Assembly: GCA_964387935.1 (NCBI GenBank) | Contig: CAYLZN010000311.1 | Location: 1-6,985, forward strand | Direction of reading: 5' to 3' | DNA: 6,985 bases | From: CAYLZN01 sp964387935 | GTDB lineage: Bacteria; Acidobacteriota; Vicinamibacteria; Vicinamibacterales; JAFNAJ01 | Shown here: one piece after another, positions 6,859 to 6,985 of the stretch | Position numbering within the stretch: the first letter of the stretch is position 1 | Layout of the letters: each line of letters starts with the position of its first letter | Translations under genes and position numbers: made by a program | The notes under the pieces: model-generated | Seen by the model: only the letters and a program-made list of their open reading frames with translations | Told to the model about the DNA's origin: nothing | The model's database searches: none

Positions 6859-6916
6859 GGCGTACGGCGTACGGCGTACGACGTACGGCGGCGTACGGAC
6901 AAGGCGGCGTACGGCC
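6859..6916. repeat. CGTACG mini-repeat array upstream of the protease gene
   Basis: Three exact GGCGTAC units (6859, 6866, 6873) are followed by a variant GACGTAC (6880) and then by GGCGGCGTAC-type units around 6887 and 6903. The palindrome CGTACG appears six times (6861, 6868, 6875, 6882, 6892, 6908), the first four at exact 7-bp steps. The unit is shared with the array on the other side of the protease gene. The array lies where upstream promoter contacts of that gene would be. It may be a genome-wide dispersed mini-repeat or a binding-site cluster; sequence alone cannot decide. Confidence 0.85.
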
Positions 6917-6941
6917 TGGAGTGCTGAGCCTTGAGCCTGAT

Positions 6942-6978
6942 CTGACTTCAATCCGTCAAAACACGGGGTCCCGTCAGT
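6942..6978. repeat. Small nested inverted repeat at the right edge, possibly REP-like
   Basis: ACGGG (6963-6967) pairs with CCCGT (6970-6974) around a 2-nt GT spacer, and CTGAC (6942-6946) can pair with GTCAG (6974-6978), sharing one base with the inner stem, so the two stems are alternatives or partly competing. The sequence continues to the window end as a TGCCAGGT string. The general look (GGGTCCC core beside an AAAAC run) resembles REP-type intergenic elements, but no transposase is visible and the element is cut by the window edge. The bases at 6917-6941 hold only a short imperfect TGAGCC duplication and no gene. Confidence 0.3.
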
Positions 6979-6985
6979 GCCAGGT

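Noticed and set aside
5640..6902. A single long - strand gene encoding a 631-residue protein that includes the transglutaminase-like domain
   Set aside because: The upstream two-thirds is Arg/Pro/Gly/Ala-rich, covers the clearly coding M50 gene in another frame and includes translated repeats; recognisable protein begins only at about 5639.
6859..6916. CRISPR array
   Set aside because: The repeat unit is only 7-10 bp and there are no unique spacers of 25-40 bp, so it is a tandem mini-repeat.

Overview
The window is high-GC bacterial DNA with four protein-coding genes. They are the 3' part of one large outer-membrane receptor gene on the + strand, and a compact three-gene block on the - strand converging on it. 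Two genes are TonB-dependent receptors of the Oar-like type, which carry a carboxypeptidase-regulatory-like N-terminal domain where the N-terminus is visible. This shows a Gram-negative (diderm) organism. The GC richness, the abundance of Oar-like receptors and the GC-rich intergenic mini-repeats suggest an Acidobacteriota-like bacterium (perhaps Vicinamibacteria). That assignment is inference, not something the sequence proves.

Layout. Positions 1-2642 (+): a large TonB-dependent receptor, cut at the left edge. Positions 2643-2724: a short convergent intergenic gap with a very stable two-tier hairpin (2648-2695) and a 12-bp direct repeat. Positions 2725-5010 (-): a complete smaller TonB-dependent receptor with signal peptide, carboxypeptidase-regulatory-like domain, plug and barrel. 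Positions 5007-5639 (-): a transglutaminase-like cysteine-fold protein whose stop codon overlaps the receptor's start codon (ATGA). Positions 5640-5719: a gap filled mostly by GGCGTACGGC-type mini-repeats. Positions 5720-6844 (-): a site-2-protease (M50) membrane protein with two C-terminal CBS domains. Positions 6845-6985: another CGTACG mini-repeat array directly behind a -10-like element, then a short non-coding edge containing a small hairpin.

On the - strand the order of transcription is M50 protease, transglutaminase-like protein, receptor. The last two genes are almost certainly translationally coupled. The protease may be in the same operon, or the transglutaminase-like gene may have its own promoter. 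Both the protease start and the proposed transglutaminase start lie 6 nt downstream of a TANNNT element and have no convincing Shine-Dalgarno sequence, so leaderless transcripts are possible. No substrate can be assigned to either receptor from sequence alone. I see no CRISPR array, tRNA, rRNA, transposase gene or recognisable defence system. The most unusual points are the neighbour combination, the paired repeat arrays flanking the protease gene, and the possible leaderless starts.
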